Assembly (NCBI GenBank): GCA_935421135.1
Contig: OW285189.1
Span: 16,947,072 to 17,011,071, forward strand
Reading direction: 5' to 3'
Length of the DNA stretch: 64,000 nucleotides
Source: Bugulina stolonifera
Lineage: Eukaryota; Bryozoa; Gymnolaemata; Cheilostomatida; Bugulidae
The notes under the pieces were generated by a model, which was not told where the DNA came from, ran no database searches, and worked only from the letters and a program-made list of their open reading frames with translations. A program made the position numbers and the translations under genes. Every line of letters starts with the position of its first letter. Positions within the stretch are counted from its first letter, which is position 1. Below are positions 1 to 14,089 of the stretch, piece after piece.

Positions 1-3000
1 ATTGGCAGTCAGCATGTGACAAGTTGGTTTAGGGTGAGTGACCTACCGTTAGCGGGCATTGACTGAAAATATGGCCTACATCTGGCCCAAATCAACTAAT
101 ATAGGCCTAATTGTATTGTGAGAACCATTTGTTGGTAACTCATGATCACCCATTTTGCACAAGAAAAATGCTGAATAGCCTAGGCTATATAGTGTTATTT
201 ATTGCCAAGAGGGTACACCCACATACTCCCCTTACCCATGGATGACACCAAGCAATGTATATGCAGTGGAACACGATCGTTATGTAACATAAATATATGT
301 GCCTATCTAGTATGTAACTATTAATACTGGCCATATCTGATGCATTATAGGACATAGTATGTAGATGGGTACCTTGACTGTATGGCAAGGAGCACCATAG
401 CTTGTATAATTCTAATTAGCATAATGGTTTTTTGTGCCTCCCCATAGCCTAGATGCCAACATTGCTACTGTATAATGGAAATGTATCAGTGTGTTGCTTA
501 TAACACCATATAGGCTACATCACAACATACCCTTCCATGCATCTTGCCTACGTGTAAGCCTGCATGTACATGGTAATTCAGCTCTGTGCAAGTGCCCCTT
601 GGCTAGACACTGTGTACACAACAGCATAGATAAGGACAGATAGAGCACTGTACAGCCCAATGTGGAAACTATCCAGTCTTGTAGGTATAGGCATACAATT
701 ATGTACACACAACATGTACTTTCACAAATGAAGGTTGGTAACCAGGCTTTTTACAGCTAATTTGTGGGTTATGAAAAGAAGTTAGGGTTTCTAGGATTGA
801 TTGTCTAATTATTGTCCTTTTACTAAACTTAGATTTTCAAACTGTTATTTATAAGATGCAGGCTTACATGTGGATATGTTGAACTGTAACAAACATTGTT
901 GTGCACATGTTCCCACAGCTACGCTGTCTACAGTGCGCATAATAAGTTGGCATCAAATCAGTTAGGTTTTAAGAAAGATACAATGTGAATCTATAATAAT
1001 TTGAAAATTAATATAATTTCTAGCTTTCGCTGCATTTTATCAAGAAATTCTATCAGGTAATATTCTTGGAATCTCTTTATAAATAGGTGACACACTATTT
1101 ATCTGCTGTTTGAGGGGCGGTCGCTTGTACAGCCCTAAGACATGTAACAACACAAGCATCAAAGGCTAGTATAAGAGCACAGCCTATAGATGTGATTGCA
1201 CATCATTATAACTGAATGTACAAGTTAATATAAATATTATCAATTTTCATTTCTAAGTAAATGACACAAGACATAGTATATACAGGAGATTCATACTTGT
1301 AAATAATCGTTGCTACCAGATACTGTAGTATTGTGTTCATGTTTGTCTAGCCATATTATAGGCAAGCTGCCGCATCTAAACAAGTGAGTGCAACAGTACT
1401 TGTACTGACCTCTGGGTAATCCAGTTCTTCTAAATGCAAGCCATATCAATAACACCCTTACTCGAGTAGATATGGGCGTGCTTATGTACACATGCTTACA
1501 AACTAGTCGAAGTAAAAGACACACTGAGCAAACTGTTTCGTAACATGGATATACATGTAATTAGTGTCTCTAATACTGTCATATTGCGCCCTTTCGATCT
1601 CGAGTGCATTACGGTAAATCTACTGAATGATATGAAGTCTTTTTATATTGATTCTAGGAATATAACTGAGTAATATTATGTAGCATACTACACTATGCAG
1701 GCAGATTGCTGTACCTGGAAGAGAGATGATATCATCTACATCATGTCAAATCACCCTTCCTGGCTTCCAACTAAGGCTCAACAAGTATTTACTGAATTCT
1801 CAGCCTGATAGATTACTTGGAATTTGGTATTCAGTCGTTAACTCCTGCTTGGAAAAGTTTGTTTACAAGAACAACAAAACTGTATTAGCTGACGATTCTA
1901 CACTATTGGTCCTTATGCTAACAGCTAACATTGAGGCTATTTTTTTATATATAAGTTTAGCCTGAGTTCCAAACGAGATCCAAACTCCCAACCCAGTTCT
2001 GCAGTGAACCACTAATCTACTGACTTACAACTGTTTCAACTGGCTGGAGTTGGAACCCAGGCTAAGAGTAGTTATACAAGCATATTGAACTGCCTTCAAG
2101 TTGACTTCTTCTGTGGTATAGAGAGTTTATGGTATTCTTCTTAAATCTTCCTTGGATGAGCAACTTTTCCATAGTCTCAGAGCTCCGAAAACTAAATACA
2201 TTAGGGAAATATCTCTTGATTGAAAGGCCTCGGTAGCTTACATTACACTATTAATAAACCTACTGTAGAGGTCGGTGTCTCCTACCCTCTCCCATCACTG
2301 GTTACTTCCTACTCATAGCCTTAATTCTGTATCATCAAACCTACTGTAAGTACATGACTTGTTGTTTTAGTGCTAGAATTCTTTATAACGCATGATAATA
2401 ATGACTATTAAATAATATTAAAAATTCTACTTTCGTTACAGTGTAAACCCTGGTACCACACAGAAATCAATTCACAGTTCATTGAAAACTCACAATTTTG
2501 ATTGATTTTCAATGAATACTTAGATTGCATACCTATTATTACTAGGAACCATTACTTTAATATTTCTCAGTGCAAGCCAGGTTGGTATAGCTTATACTTG
2601 TACATGTATCTACTGTAAGTATGTATTTATAGCAGTAGAATTGTTATTTACCCTTTTCTTGGTAGCAAGTCTTGCATTAACAATAATATTGCATTTATGT
2701 ATACAATTGTACATGTGCATAAATTCACAACATAACCTGCTTTGTATTTTAATAGAAAATCAGGAAATGGAAATGGCATTCCAATAAATTACTCATGTCT
2801 AAAGCATCGTCATGCTTCAGTGTTTATATGTATGGTAATAGCGCTATTTGATTGGTTTATTAATATCTCCCTAAATACGATTGGCTGAACTTTGTTATAC
2901 CACGTGGAAATTACTATAACGTAAATATCATTATCATAATGCTAAATCAAAAGCCTTTTTCTTCGAAATGAAGATAATGCTGTAGTGAAGGATTACTTAG

Positions 3001-4339
3001 AATTAGAGGGCAGTGCAGTGAATGTACATGGCATAACAGATATAAGTCTAGATATTTATATGCTACCAGTTTAATAGGAAGTTAGATGTCGGCTAGTAGA
3101 GAGGTAGATTCTAGCTGTCAACACCTCACATGCTGCACTATTATAGTAAAATCAAACATAGGTTCTGCCAGCAAAGGATTATTAAGCTATGCAAGCTTGG
3201 ATTTATAGCTAATATAACATAAACTTGGTGAGTAAACTTTTAGTAATGGTAATACACACGTGTACATACAATATACATGTAGCTGGGTGAAAAATAAGCT
3301 ATCAATTATATTTTGCACTTGTGCGTAAAACAAGGTACTTTTTATCTAACCTTCCAGTACTATTCAGACTATTTGCTATTATAATATGAATATAATATGA
3401 GGGTCTAAAACCTGCTGATACTCCCGCTGTACTGTATCATTTAGTTTATTAATAGAGAATATTATTGTTCAAAATTACGACATCCTGTTCTATGCGCGTA
3501 TTTGCTTAGCAGGTCTACAATTACTATATAATATTTACTACCTAATGAGATATTAGTCCTTGGAGAGTAGTGAGCAATGCAGGTCAAAGCTGGCCAGTGA
3601 AGCTAATATTGTCCATGTATTATTAGGCGTATTATCAGGCTGGAAAGTCGTACACACACATGTATAGGATATCCAATAATGTACATATCATTATAGTTAG
3701 TTGTTCCTGGTTTCCAGGAATTCAGTCTTAAATAAAAGTTACTTGACCAAGTAGACAAGATAGAAATGATCAATTATAATTATTTCTCTAATATAGCCTG
3801 TGATCTCACGATCTTTTAGACTAAGGGCATAGCTTATCAATCAGCTGTAGATAATTGTTAATAAGCTATTAATAGGCTAATGCTATTACATCAATGTGTT
3901 TTCTGAGAAATCAATCTAGACCTTGGAATGAATCTGACAAGCATTACACTAGAGTAGAGTGCCAAACTAAGGAATTTCCAAAAAACAAAAGAGGAAGGAG
4001 TAGATCAATAAATGGTACAGGAATGTAGTATGGGGTCACAAGGTCTTCAAGTGAAGGGAGTGTGGGGATAGTACAGCAGTCCCTGAAAAATAGTAGGCTC
4101 TATAAGAATCAGGCTAACCAAGCATCACATTTTGATACTTTCACTGGGGAAAAAAGTTAACTCCTGCTGATAACATTAGTTAAATATACATTTAGCCAGC
4201 TGGAAACAATTTTATTAAGAAGCTCTTTCACAGGCTTTATTAAAGTCATAAATTTGAGGATTATTCTACCATTTAAGCTTCTGCATCCCACATTTACAAG
4301 CATATAAATCAGCTTTGACATTGGATCAGATAACCCCTA

Positions 4340-4590
4340 CTCCCACAGTATATGGTATAGTCCATAGTCTATAGTCTTTAGGTCACAGTCTATAGCTTAG
4401 TTTACAGTCTATAGTTTAAGTCACAGTCTATCGGTTAGTTCACAGGACATGGTATATGGTTTAGTCCATAGGATATAGTATAGTCCACAGTCTATAGTAT
4501 AGTCTACAGTCTATAATTTAGACCACAGTCTATATAGTTTAGCCCACAGTCTACATAGTTTAGCCCACATGCTACAATTTAGTTCATATA
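4340..4590. repeat. Degenerate ~20-bp minisatellite
   Basis: Imperfect tandem repeats of about 20 bp built on CACAGTCTATAGTTTAGTC run through this stretch, with single-base changes and small length differences between units. There is no coding potential. It abuts the MITE that begins at 4595. Confidence 0.75.
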
Positions 4591-4594
4591 TATA

Positions 4595-5098
4595 CCCTAA
4601 AAGCAGATACATTTTGCGAGTTTTGACTTTCGGAATTTCGCGAGTCGCAAATAATTTCCATCGCTATTAATATATGCTTTCAAACTGATTTAAATAATTT
4701 CAGACCATACATGCAGCTATATAGCTATATGATACATAGTTAAATATTTTACAAAGCAGCAAATATTTGCTATAACATAATTGGTAAGTAGCCTAGAGTA
4801 GGAGCTTAATCAGAGGATTTTTAACAAGCTATAGTAATTACTTTACCTCACAGGAGGGCTTACTGTACTATATAGGAGTCAGTTGCAGTTTTGTTCGGTA
4901 TGTAAGTGGGGTTTAAATTTGAGTAAACATAGAGCTTAGCTAAGCTTGGTTTTAATGCTGAAATATGCTTAAACATCAATTTTGGGACTTAAACAAATTT
5001 CGCGATAGGCCAAACTCGCTAAATATTTCTATCGCAAATTGCTCCAAGATTAGCAAACTCGCGAAACTTTCTTCTGCGAAATATTTCTGCTTTTAGGG
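4595..5098. mobile_element. MITE with CCCTAAAAGCAGA inverted ends, TA target duplication
   Basis: The left end reads CCCTAAAAGCAGA and the right end TCTGCTTTTAGGG, a 13-bp perfect inverted repeat flanked on both sides by TA. Subterminal TTCGCGA-type words recur in inverted orientation inside both ends. There is no open frame. A TA duplication and ~0.5 kb length fit a non-autonomous Tc1/mariner-like MITE, though the superfamily is not proven. Confidence 0.75.
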
Positions 5099-5991
5099 TA
5101 TGGCATTCCTACTTACGACTTGCTAGGATGAAATTGTTGAGAGTATTTTGTAATAACATGGTTATGCTCTCTATCCCATCTGATTCAGGGCATATCAGAG
5201 GATTTACTCAACTGATTGCTCAACAGCACTTAAAATGAAGCAAACTAGTCTAAAATAATAATACAATAATACATTTATATCTAGTTGGTACCAGCTGCTG
5301 ATTCATCATGGCATATTGAAAAGTTGCAATCAAATTTTTTTGCTAATTTCAAATATTGAATCACAAACAGGATGGGCAAAATTTACAACACATTAACTGT
5401 CTATTTCCTGCAACAAATGGTCAATAGGCCTTCTACATTATACCAATTCCAGCATTTTTTACTTCAGGCTATTTTAGAGGATTTTGGAGCAACAACAAGT
5501 TGGTCATAGAAGTTCATAGAAATAATGCAATTATTTCAGAATAAAAAATACACTTTTTACATTATGCAATAATTACACTACAAGCTTGATTTTACATTGT
5601 AGGCCTACAATTGCATTATATGGACTTAGTGTGCAGTTTGTAAGACTTACTAAACAAAACATATACATGTATACAGCTTTAGTTTTGAACAGCTTTGGTT
5701 TTTGCAAACTTTTCACATTTTTTGTTGGGTTCTATTCTTTGGTGTCATCTAAGGTTATGCGATATGCTTGTACCTATGTAGCTTCGATTACATAATACAT
5801 GTATTATAGGTGTATATGTGTGAATTCATCTACTAGTTAAAAAGAGAACTAAACTGTGGCAAGTGGTTGTAGCCTGGCGCAGACCCAAGCTCTGAATATA
5901 TTATGGCAGTATAAACAGGTACTTGCTTAGAATGTGACATACCCTGAAAGTGCTATATTATTATTTTCATTGCAGAAGCACATCAATCACA

Positions 5992-6651
5992 ATGAAAATG
6001 ACCAGTATAGAAAGATGTCCCAAAACTTCCAATCCATCTTTGACTGTATCAATCCCGAAAGGTCTTCTCCCGTCCTTGAACTTTTATATTGATGAAGAGA
6101 GATATTCGCTAATTAACGCCATAAATAACACCAATTATAAACTCCAGCAGTGCGGCTGGTATTACGCAGACATGACCCGTGAAAAGGCGAAGGAGATATT
6201 ACGTGATAAACCATCGGGTACATTTTTACTTAGGCAAAGTTCAGAAGTGATAAGGAACTATACGTTATCAGTAAAGACTCAATACGGAGCAGTAGTAAGT
6301 ATAAGGATTATGGCCTCGTGTAGATTAGGAGAAATAACTTTCCACTTGGACTGTAGTAGAAGCATCACAGATCGTATCGTGGAGGAGGGATGTGTCGTGG
6401 ATCTGGTACAGCAGTTGGTTAGCACTAGTGCGCTCAATGTCTACAGGTTCTCTGACAATAAAGGACATCGTAACATTTCCTTACGACTTAAGAAGCCAGT
6501 GTCTTTGCAGCCCGGCAGTTTAAAACACCTATGCAGACTTAGGTTACACCAACACTCCCTCCTAACACTTAAAAAATCTCTTTCTAGTGAAGCATTACCT
6601 ATTCCAAGCACTTTGAAAAGCTACCTCGATGAGTACACTAATTTTGTATAG
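5992..6651 (+). CDS. SOCS-family protein (SH2 domain + SOCS box), 219 aa
   Basis: Suppressor-of-cytokine-signalling type protein. The family binds phosphotyrosine through SH2 and recruits Elongin B/C and Cullin-5 through the SOCS box to ubiquitinate signalling partners in the cytoplasm. Residues ~55-165 form the SH2 domain: it opens GWYYADMTREKAKEIL, and GTFLLRQSS (77-84) holds the phosphotyrosine-binding Arg81. Residues ~175-219 are the SOCS box: BC-box SLKHLCRLRLHQH (176-188) and Cul5-box LPIPSTLKSYL (202-212). The ATG lies 17 bp after a strong splice acceptor (TTGCAG, ending 5975), so an upstream exon is non-coding and the whole protein sits in one exon. A short N-terminus places it with the CISH/SOCS1-3 type, not the long SOCS4-7 type. 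The exact paralogue is not assignable. Confidence 0.93.
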   Translation: MKMTSIERCPKTSNPSLTVSIPKGLLPSLNFYIDEERYSLINAINNTNYKLQQCGWYYADMTREKAKEILRDKPSGTFLLRQSSEVIRNYTLSVKTQYGAVVSIRIMASCRLGEITFHLDCSRSITDRIVEEGCVVDLVQQLVSTSALNVYRFSDNKGHRNISLRLKKPVSLQPGSLKHLCRLRLHQHSLLTLKKSLSSEALPIPSTLKSYLDEYTNFV

Positions 6652-9600
6652 TTTTAATTTATGGATTTTTTGTACATTTTTGTCATGGCCGTTTAAAAAG
6701 CGCCATCAGTACAATGTGTACAGTTTCTAATGCAATCATATGTAGGCATAGTTGTACAGCACAGTATAGTGCTAGAGTGTCAAAACATTTTTTTATGCTT
6801 ATACAATACTTTTTTTAATTTATTAGCAATGGTTATTAATTATTTAAATTATATCATTTTAATTAAATTTTTTTGCAGCACCAGAGTGTTGTTTATCAAA
6901 TAGTAATTTATTTTGAATGAGTAAAAATTGGCAGCTAATTTTCACCACCAGCGTAATTTTGGAATAAATACAGTGGAATCAATACTGAATACAGAAGGAA
7001 GTCCTATTCTCTCTGGTACAACCATCGACAATAGTAAATATTGACTAGTGTGTTCAATATATTATCTAAATACAAGGCTATTTATTTAATACGCTTTCCC
7101 TGCAGTTATAAACAGACAAACAAACTTGGACTAAATGCAAGAGTTGAGTTACATATATAAGCTAAGTGGGAAATGAATTGCCATATTGATGCATTGAAAT
7201 TTTGTTCCTAGAAATGCCCAAGCCTGATACTGATGACAAGTTGCTGCTGCTATTCCAAGAGCCAATAAAATAAGAGAACGGCTGCTTTAACGAGCTACGC
7301 TCATCTTCTCAGAACATTCTGTTAAAACTAAATTTCGAGATAAAATTTCTCCTCTTTCTATCTCTTTACCATGTTTGGTTTCAAGAATTAGAAAAGGCAG
7401 ATGGGTTGTAGGCATCGCTTGTCTGGCTACCGACTTTGTTTCAGGGAATCCATGTAGATTTTACAGCACCATTTCTTCATATCTAGATTGTTTCAGAGAA
7501 ATAATAGAGAGACCTTTTACATTTTCCAAGTAGGTTTAGATTCAGCTTCTAGCTATATTGCTATTCGCTGAAGTTATTGACAGATTCTCAAGTAGTGGTA
7601 AGTGGTAACTGTGACATTCACATCACCTGTTAGCCTCGAATTATGAAATGCTGCTTTGTTTGTGGCATTTAAATAAATATACTAGTCTAGATGACAAGAT
7701 AATATTGCTAGCAGAAAAAAAGTTACTGGTAAGTTTACTAGATAGGTTACACCTACATGTACATACATACACGCATCATGTAGCCTAAATTGCACTGTGT
7801 ACATGCATGTAAGTGTATAAAATGTACATTTATCTTATATGCTGTATACACATCTACACAGGTAAGGAGTATCCTCATGCATGCATATGAGTTAATGATA
7901 ATGACAACTCAATAATATGTTCACAAAAATGAGCATCAAGACAAATAAATAAGAGTAACTACATGTAATTACTCTGGGTGTACCAATGCTGGCAAAAATG
8001 GGGTGGGGGTGGAAACCATGCTATCAATGATCTTATTGAATAAAGACGGAAAACACTTTTTGTTTGCAGAATAATGTAGTCAATGCACAAGTAACTTAGC
8101 TCAAGATATTACACATGTACTGCAATGCAGTTTCCAAATAAATAATTATAACTTTTCTTGTAATTTTGAGAGAGATTCTATGATTTTTTTGAACAGTAGC
8201 AATTATTGTTGTTTTTGTTTCAACTCATAGTTACTTGGAATCCTTGTTTGTTGAGTTGCATCTACCAGATATAAGTCACACAAAAGTCAACCTAGATTGA
8301 GAGTAAATACAGTGTAGTAGCCCGGGCTACAATACTAATATATCACCTTAAAATTTGGGATAGTGTGCTGGAACCAAACTATAGCATGTTAACTATGGTA
8401 AGCACTTGCTTACGGTATTGATACAGCCATGTAGTGTCTACAGATGCTTGCATTGCACGCAACTACATACGTCATATCATGCTTCTGAATTGTGCGGTTG
8501 GTGTGGATGCAGGTAAGCCAAGTGATGTCTGCTGGTATGAAAGGAAAACCAGTGAGTCTATGCCTGACTACAGTGCTTAAGTACCAAATGAATAAATATA
8601 ATAGTATCATAGTATGTTACAGTGTAGTGGCTTTCTTCCAATTCAAACAGGGAGGAAACGATAACATTATTTTGTCTGCCAGGTCATATTACTTGGCCTT
8701 GCTATGAGGAATTACATATATATTAAATGCATACAATAATGTTCAGTGTTGTAACATGAAGTATTTTAACATAATTATTATTCACAGCTATTCATTTCAT
8801 AGCCTAGGAACCAAGCTGACTAGTTAGAGTACCATGCTATGCTATTCTTTTGTTATAATATGGTAGTGTCTTACCTCCATGTTGTGGATTGACAGTTATA
8901 ATAAGAGTTGTCTCCTCTTTGGTAACATGAGAAGACAACTCCATGTTTTTACTGGTTGCTGGTAACAATATTATCAGGTAATGATGTGGTGCAAGGTACA
9001 ATGTACTTGAAATCTGAACCATACCCTAGCCTGACCTCCATTGATTCCTGCCTGCCTGGTCTAGAGAATGGGAATATTCCTTTTGGAATTACATATACAT
9101 TTTGTACATGTATATAATAGCCCTATGTCCTGAAAATAGCATTTGAAAGTTGTGAAATTCCATTTTAATTCATGAACAGGAATTTTCGATAAAGATATAG
9201 CTAACTAGTAACTAGGGTATAGTCAAAATATGGCTGAAAATATGCTGGTAGCCTGATATTGGAGGCTTCCATTCACAGTGTGTGGACAGCTGCCGGGTCT
9301 GACGCATGTGAAAATCACATCGCAAATGCCATGACCTCTCACCTCAGACCATTACGTTATAGGTGTAAAGTGCCAGAGAAAGACTAGTTGTCCTTCCTTC
9401 TGAGAAATAAACATCTAATAGGAAAATTCCACCATGTAAAAGTACACTGATACTGGGGCATGTCACGTTAGCACTAATGACAATGAGGTAAGCATTTCAG
9501 GCAGCATTGACTGAATATAAATACAATGTTCGTATTCCTAGAACTCCTGGAACATGTACTATGTATAAATATGTATTAATATGTAAATATTTATTTTGTA

Positions 9601-10433
9601 GGGCAATGTATTATAGAAAAACTATTTATGTTGCATTTAAAAGCTGAGCCAAGATACAATGTTGAACTTGTTGGGGAAACAAACACCATAACTAATTGGG
9701 TGATAGCACAGCAGTAGTATGATAATGATAGACAGGAAAGCATTATAATACTTAGTACAGTACAGTCCTTGCTTAAAGGTCATTAGTGAAAAACACAGAG
9801 CATGGAAAACTTAGCAATACAACCATGTACATTTTGACATCACAACATTGAGGGCTTTGATGAAGGATTACGCAGTTTGGGTTTGTATAAGCGTTCATTG
9901 ATATAAATACGAGGGAAGCAAAAGCAACAGTTTGCTCATTTTCACCTCCCACAAAATAATGGCTGTGTTTTGCAGATAGTAAGTGTAAATATTGTAGGCT
10001 ATATAATTGTTTTGTTTAGAAAAGTGAATAGTTCTCATTCATAGCTCATCGATGCAGCTTAGCTTTGTCTAGCACTGAAAGGAAAAGTTTTATGCCAGAC
10101 TAGCACTGGAAGATTCTGACCAACCCTAGTGATGAAGACACAGGGTCTATGGTGAACTGAGCAGGATATTCTGCCATAGCCCCAGATTTGGCCAATAAAA
10201 TATCTTGACATGTTTATTTGAAACAAAACCATTGACTCTACATGGGACATTACTATTCTAGATGAGATTGATATAAGTGTTGAGCAGCAGGAATAAGGAA
10301 GATATACGAGTACATCAGTCTGTTTGATTACATTTTCAAAGGAGAAGTTGTCCTCTCTGTTATAAATAATGACACTCTAACATCAGCACCCAAGTCTATT
10401 CATGTGCTTTGACCAACCTTAGTTGACTTTTAT
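6652..10433. other. Non-coding interval, SOCS 3' region to ankyrin gene
   Basis: The 3' UTR of the SOCS gene probably ends near the AATAAA at 6963-6968. Beyond it I find no convincing gene. One open stretch on the minus strand near 8870-9020 ends at a GTAAG donor-like site but has a poor acceptor, and it contains the paired dispersed motif described under findings, so I do not call it an exon. Confidence 0.45.
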
Positions 10434-13400
10434 TTACCCATTGGAACTTATGACTGACAAAATCTGCTCGGCTTTCTCTTTCACTACCGGGTTAATATCC
10501 TCGGAGCTCAGGTCTGTGACTGAAGAATAACGTCTAAAGTTCTCCATTTCAGAGATGCTAAGAAATGGCTGTACATCCATCGGATGCTTCCAAGAGGAAT
10601 ATTCCGGATACCCACAAGGTGCACTGAAAGGTCTGAGGCTTGGCGGTCCAGAAAAATGATCACAGCTAAGAGAAGATCCAGGTCTCAATCTCTCTGGATT
10701 TAGTGCACCGTCCCTTGTGTATTTAGGAGGCACATTGATATTTGTGTTGATGTCCCAGGGAGGTCGTACATTGCTCTCTTCAGATTCTATGTTTGGTTTT
10801 TCCTTCATGAATAAGAAGATTCTAATTTTAGACGTATCAACGTACTCCTCACCAACTTCCGGTTTTCTAGGAGTTATCATGGATATGTCTGCATGCATAC
10901 CAAACGGGTCCATATATTGTGGTATGTCACACATTTCTTCTAACCATTCCCGTGCTGTCTTGCCAACGGATCCATCCCGCACAGTTACAGAGCATTCTCC
11001 TTCAGACTGTAGCATCCTAGAGATAGAAGGACAAACGACTAGAATATTAGTAAATACTGTAAAGGATATGTTTATTTATCTATTATTTCTTCATCCTTCT
11101 TTTCTGTCACACCTAATTTTTTCAAAACACTCCAAGCAGTTTCTATCCACTCCAACTGGAAGGTCACTTGAGACCTGATCATTTGCCAAGTAAAAGTAGG
11201 AAAGAAGGAATATCAATCTGGATTTTATGGTATTTTGACCTCAATTCAATAATAATATCCTCTATCAATAAGCAATTAAAAAGAATGCAAGTTGCTATAA
11301 CAGCCCTCCCTTTGAGTTGGCAAATAATCGACCTGAAGCCTTTTTGGCACACTCCTGAGGGCAGGCCCAGCATACAGTAGCATGACCATTATGTTATTGT
11401 TGTACATGACCAGTTCAAACTGGAATGGTTTGGAATGTTGCAAAATTGGTCAAGCATGCCTATGGCACCGTAGCACCAATTATGACATCACTGGTGGGTT
11501 ATTAGAAGGAAGTCAAGTATCCGTGTTCATTTCTAAGAAACTAATGTATTCCACCAATGCTATAGAGTTTAATGGTCAAATCTAAACCTGGTTAGGTTAG
11601 ATGGCCAGTGGCACTAGTCCTATAACAACAACAATCTATTATCACTATAATGTGAAATGGATTACAATGTTACTATTAGTTGGTTTACCTGGCAGCTCTA
11701 ACGTGACCCTGACTGCAAGCAACGTGTAGTGGGGTAAATCCCTGGTCGTTTCTCAAGTCAGCCTTGATCCTGTACTTCTTAAGGTGATTCAGCAGCACGG
11801 CTAAAGAAATTAAACGAAAAGTGAGGTTGGCTGCTGCAGTGATTGACAGATATCAATCAGAGTTCTTAGCCTATGTTCTGAGAGTCCTTAGCCTATGTTC
11901 TGAGACTTGCTAAAACCAAAGCTGATGCACACAGCCTACAATGTTCTAAAGCTGCAGCACTAATCAATCATTGTTGTACCAAGTAATAAATAGTTTTTAT
12001 GACAAATTGATGTATCCGTATAAATGTAAAAAATTAGGTCAACATCAGTGTAGTACCTTTTTAAAATGGCTATAACAATACTACAATGTATTATCGTTTA
12101 AATATGCTCAGTTTGAAATGCCTATTCAACATTCGTATGTAGATGTAAGTGTTCATAATATTTAAACACTTATTGTACATGCGATAGTAGACCACTAAAT
12201 ATAGAAGCTGGTGATTTCGGGCTTTTGATTGTTGTCCTTGGTCTCAAGAATCGAAGTCCAACACACTAAATATATTCTAACTGCTGGGCTCAGACCCAAG
12301 GCTATGTACAATGTACATGTGTAATGCTAATCAATATTTGAGGCATTTCTTTGCACTAAATGCACAACAAGAACCGTCATATATGGCATAATGTAGTAAA
12401 CTCTTAGCGAATTTCAACTACAAAGGAGTTGTCCTCTCTTTATTCGGTAAGTTGTTTGCTCTTACCCCAAACCCCAACTACAACACTTACATATAGACAC
12501 ATCCTAGCACGCATTTAGTAACTGTTAATTCCTGCATATTCTGAAAGAATTATTCTTGAAGTCATATTGTAATTTATAATAGATGTTCATACATAACAAT
12601 AGTATGTACACGTACATATCTGATACAATAATCCAGAGATCCATGCGGCCACACTTCTCAGTACAAGAATTATAGTACATGTATATCACAAAATTTGAAT
12701 TCAGGCCATATCAACATGATTGAATATTACCTGAATTTAAAGTGGTTTTTGGGTAAGTAAAAATTTATAAGGCTCCTACAGATTTGTTCATGTCAGCTCT
12801 TTTATTGAGAGAAGACAACTCTGCTTTTATACAATGCACAGATGTAATTTTTTAACAGTTAGACTCGACTAATTGTATTCCTAAGTGATGTTACTATAAT
12901 AGTCCTTCACATATAACATACAATAATACACGGTGCCACTGCATGAGAAGACAACTCTATGGTAATTGAATATGCTAGAGTTGTCCACCCTTACCATACT
13001 AACCTACAGTATCCACATTTCCGCTCATAGCTGCATAATGTATTGGCGCATTGCCAGTATAGTCTCTCATGGCAGGGTCAAAGTAACCAGCGTCTAGTAT
13101 GAGTTCTGTCGAATCTGCATTGCCGACCAGTGCAGCGTGCATCAGAGCGTTCCGTCCTTTCCTATCCATGGAATCGAGTCTAGGCGATTGCAGGAGTAGC
13201 AGTCGTACCTGTTACAAATAAATTCCCACTCAGTCTTTACAATTTCATAAAATTATGTGAGTCAAATCCTCAGAAGTACAGTATTATCTCCAATTCGATG
13301 GTGGTGATGTCTTTCATACATTGAACTTTACATGATACATGCTAAATATCTAGAGCAAATTTTATGACCAGCTACCAATTTTTACTTGTGTGTGTTGCGA

Positions 13401-14089
13401 ATTACAATGATATATGGCTACCTCATACACACAGGTTATTATAGATCCTACAAACTTATGGCCACAGATTCAGCTGAGTAGCAGCTTATAAATCTTGTAT
13501 ATGTGTCCAATCCAAAAAACTTAGCTGATCGTTTCACATCAAACTTTCAACAAATTTGCTTATTTTGAGCAAAGTAGGTGAATGAATATTATGCACATAT
13601 TAGGATTGAAACATTTAGATAAATGATTTCTTTCATCATTTACACATACTCATTGTCTTAATCTAAGATCATTTCAGTTATACTGCAGCACTAGTCTATA
13701 TCCACATATACATGTAGTAGAGCACTGATGCAAAGCAAAACTGGTTAGTTGGGGTCTAGTCCACTTGTACCAAGACACCTTAAAATAAGTCCTATTTATC
13801 TGTGGGTCACTCAGATGTCTTAGTAAGGTGCCCAAGGTGCTCCAATCAACTTGCTATAGATTGATATAAAGCAATGTGCAGCTGTTAAATACTAACCATT
13901 TCTGTGGCATTGTGTTGATGAGGTTCATGGTTGACCTTCATCAAAGGTGTCAGCCCCTTGGCGTCTGGCTTGTTCAGACCAATCCGCTGGCTCGTCAGTA
14001 TGTCAAACTGCAGATAGTTTCTGCGCTCTATGGCATTGTGGATGGTGTTCATGGCTCCTGTAGGTGCGTTGTCCCAGTCAGAAGTTCTC
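10434..14089 (-). CDS. Ankyrin-repeat protein, four exons visible (5' end uncertain)
   Basis: Exons on the minus strand, in transcript order: 14089-13897, 13208-13004, 11800-11689, 11016-10434 (stop TAA). All junctions are GT-AG and reading phase is kept throughout. Exon 1 carries an ankyrin repeat start (GLTPLMKVNHE). Exon 2 holds two repeats (GRNALMHAALVGN, then GNAPIHYAAMSGN). Exon 3 holds one (GFTPLHVACSQGHVRAA). The last exon codes a ~194-residue non-repeat tail rich in Pro and Ser. Ankyrin repeats mediate protein-protein binding; the tail gives no function. The first exon shown could begin at an ATG at 14106, or an upstream exon may splice at 14089 (AG acceptor present, entering in phase 2). 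A search would be needed to name it. Confidence 0.85.

Larger units (their letters stand above)
1..5975. other. Non-coding region upstream of the SOCS gene
   Basis: No gene can be supported here. Open frames are short, lack recognisable protein character and have no coherent splice structure. The last part (about 5976-5991) is the 5' leader of the next gene, because a good acceptor (pyrimidine tract ending TTGCAG at 5970-5975) precedes it. A minisatellite and a MITE are listed separately. The frame at 1726-1965 was inspected and has no family resemblance I can name. Confidence 0.5.

Noticed and set aside
8837..9022. Possible minus-strand exon ending at a GTAAG site
   Set aside because: The acceptor is purine-rich and poor, there is no partner exon in phase, and the frame is largely made by the paired dispersed motif.
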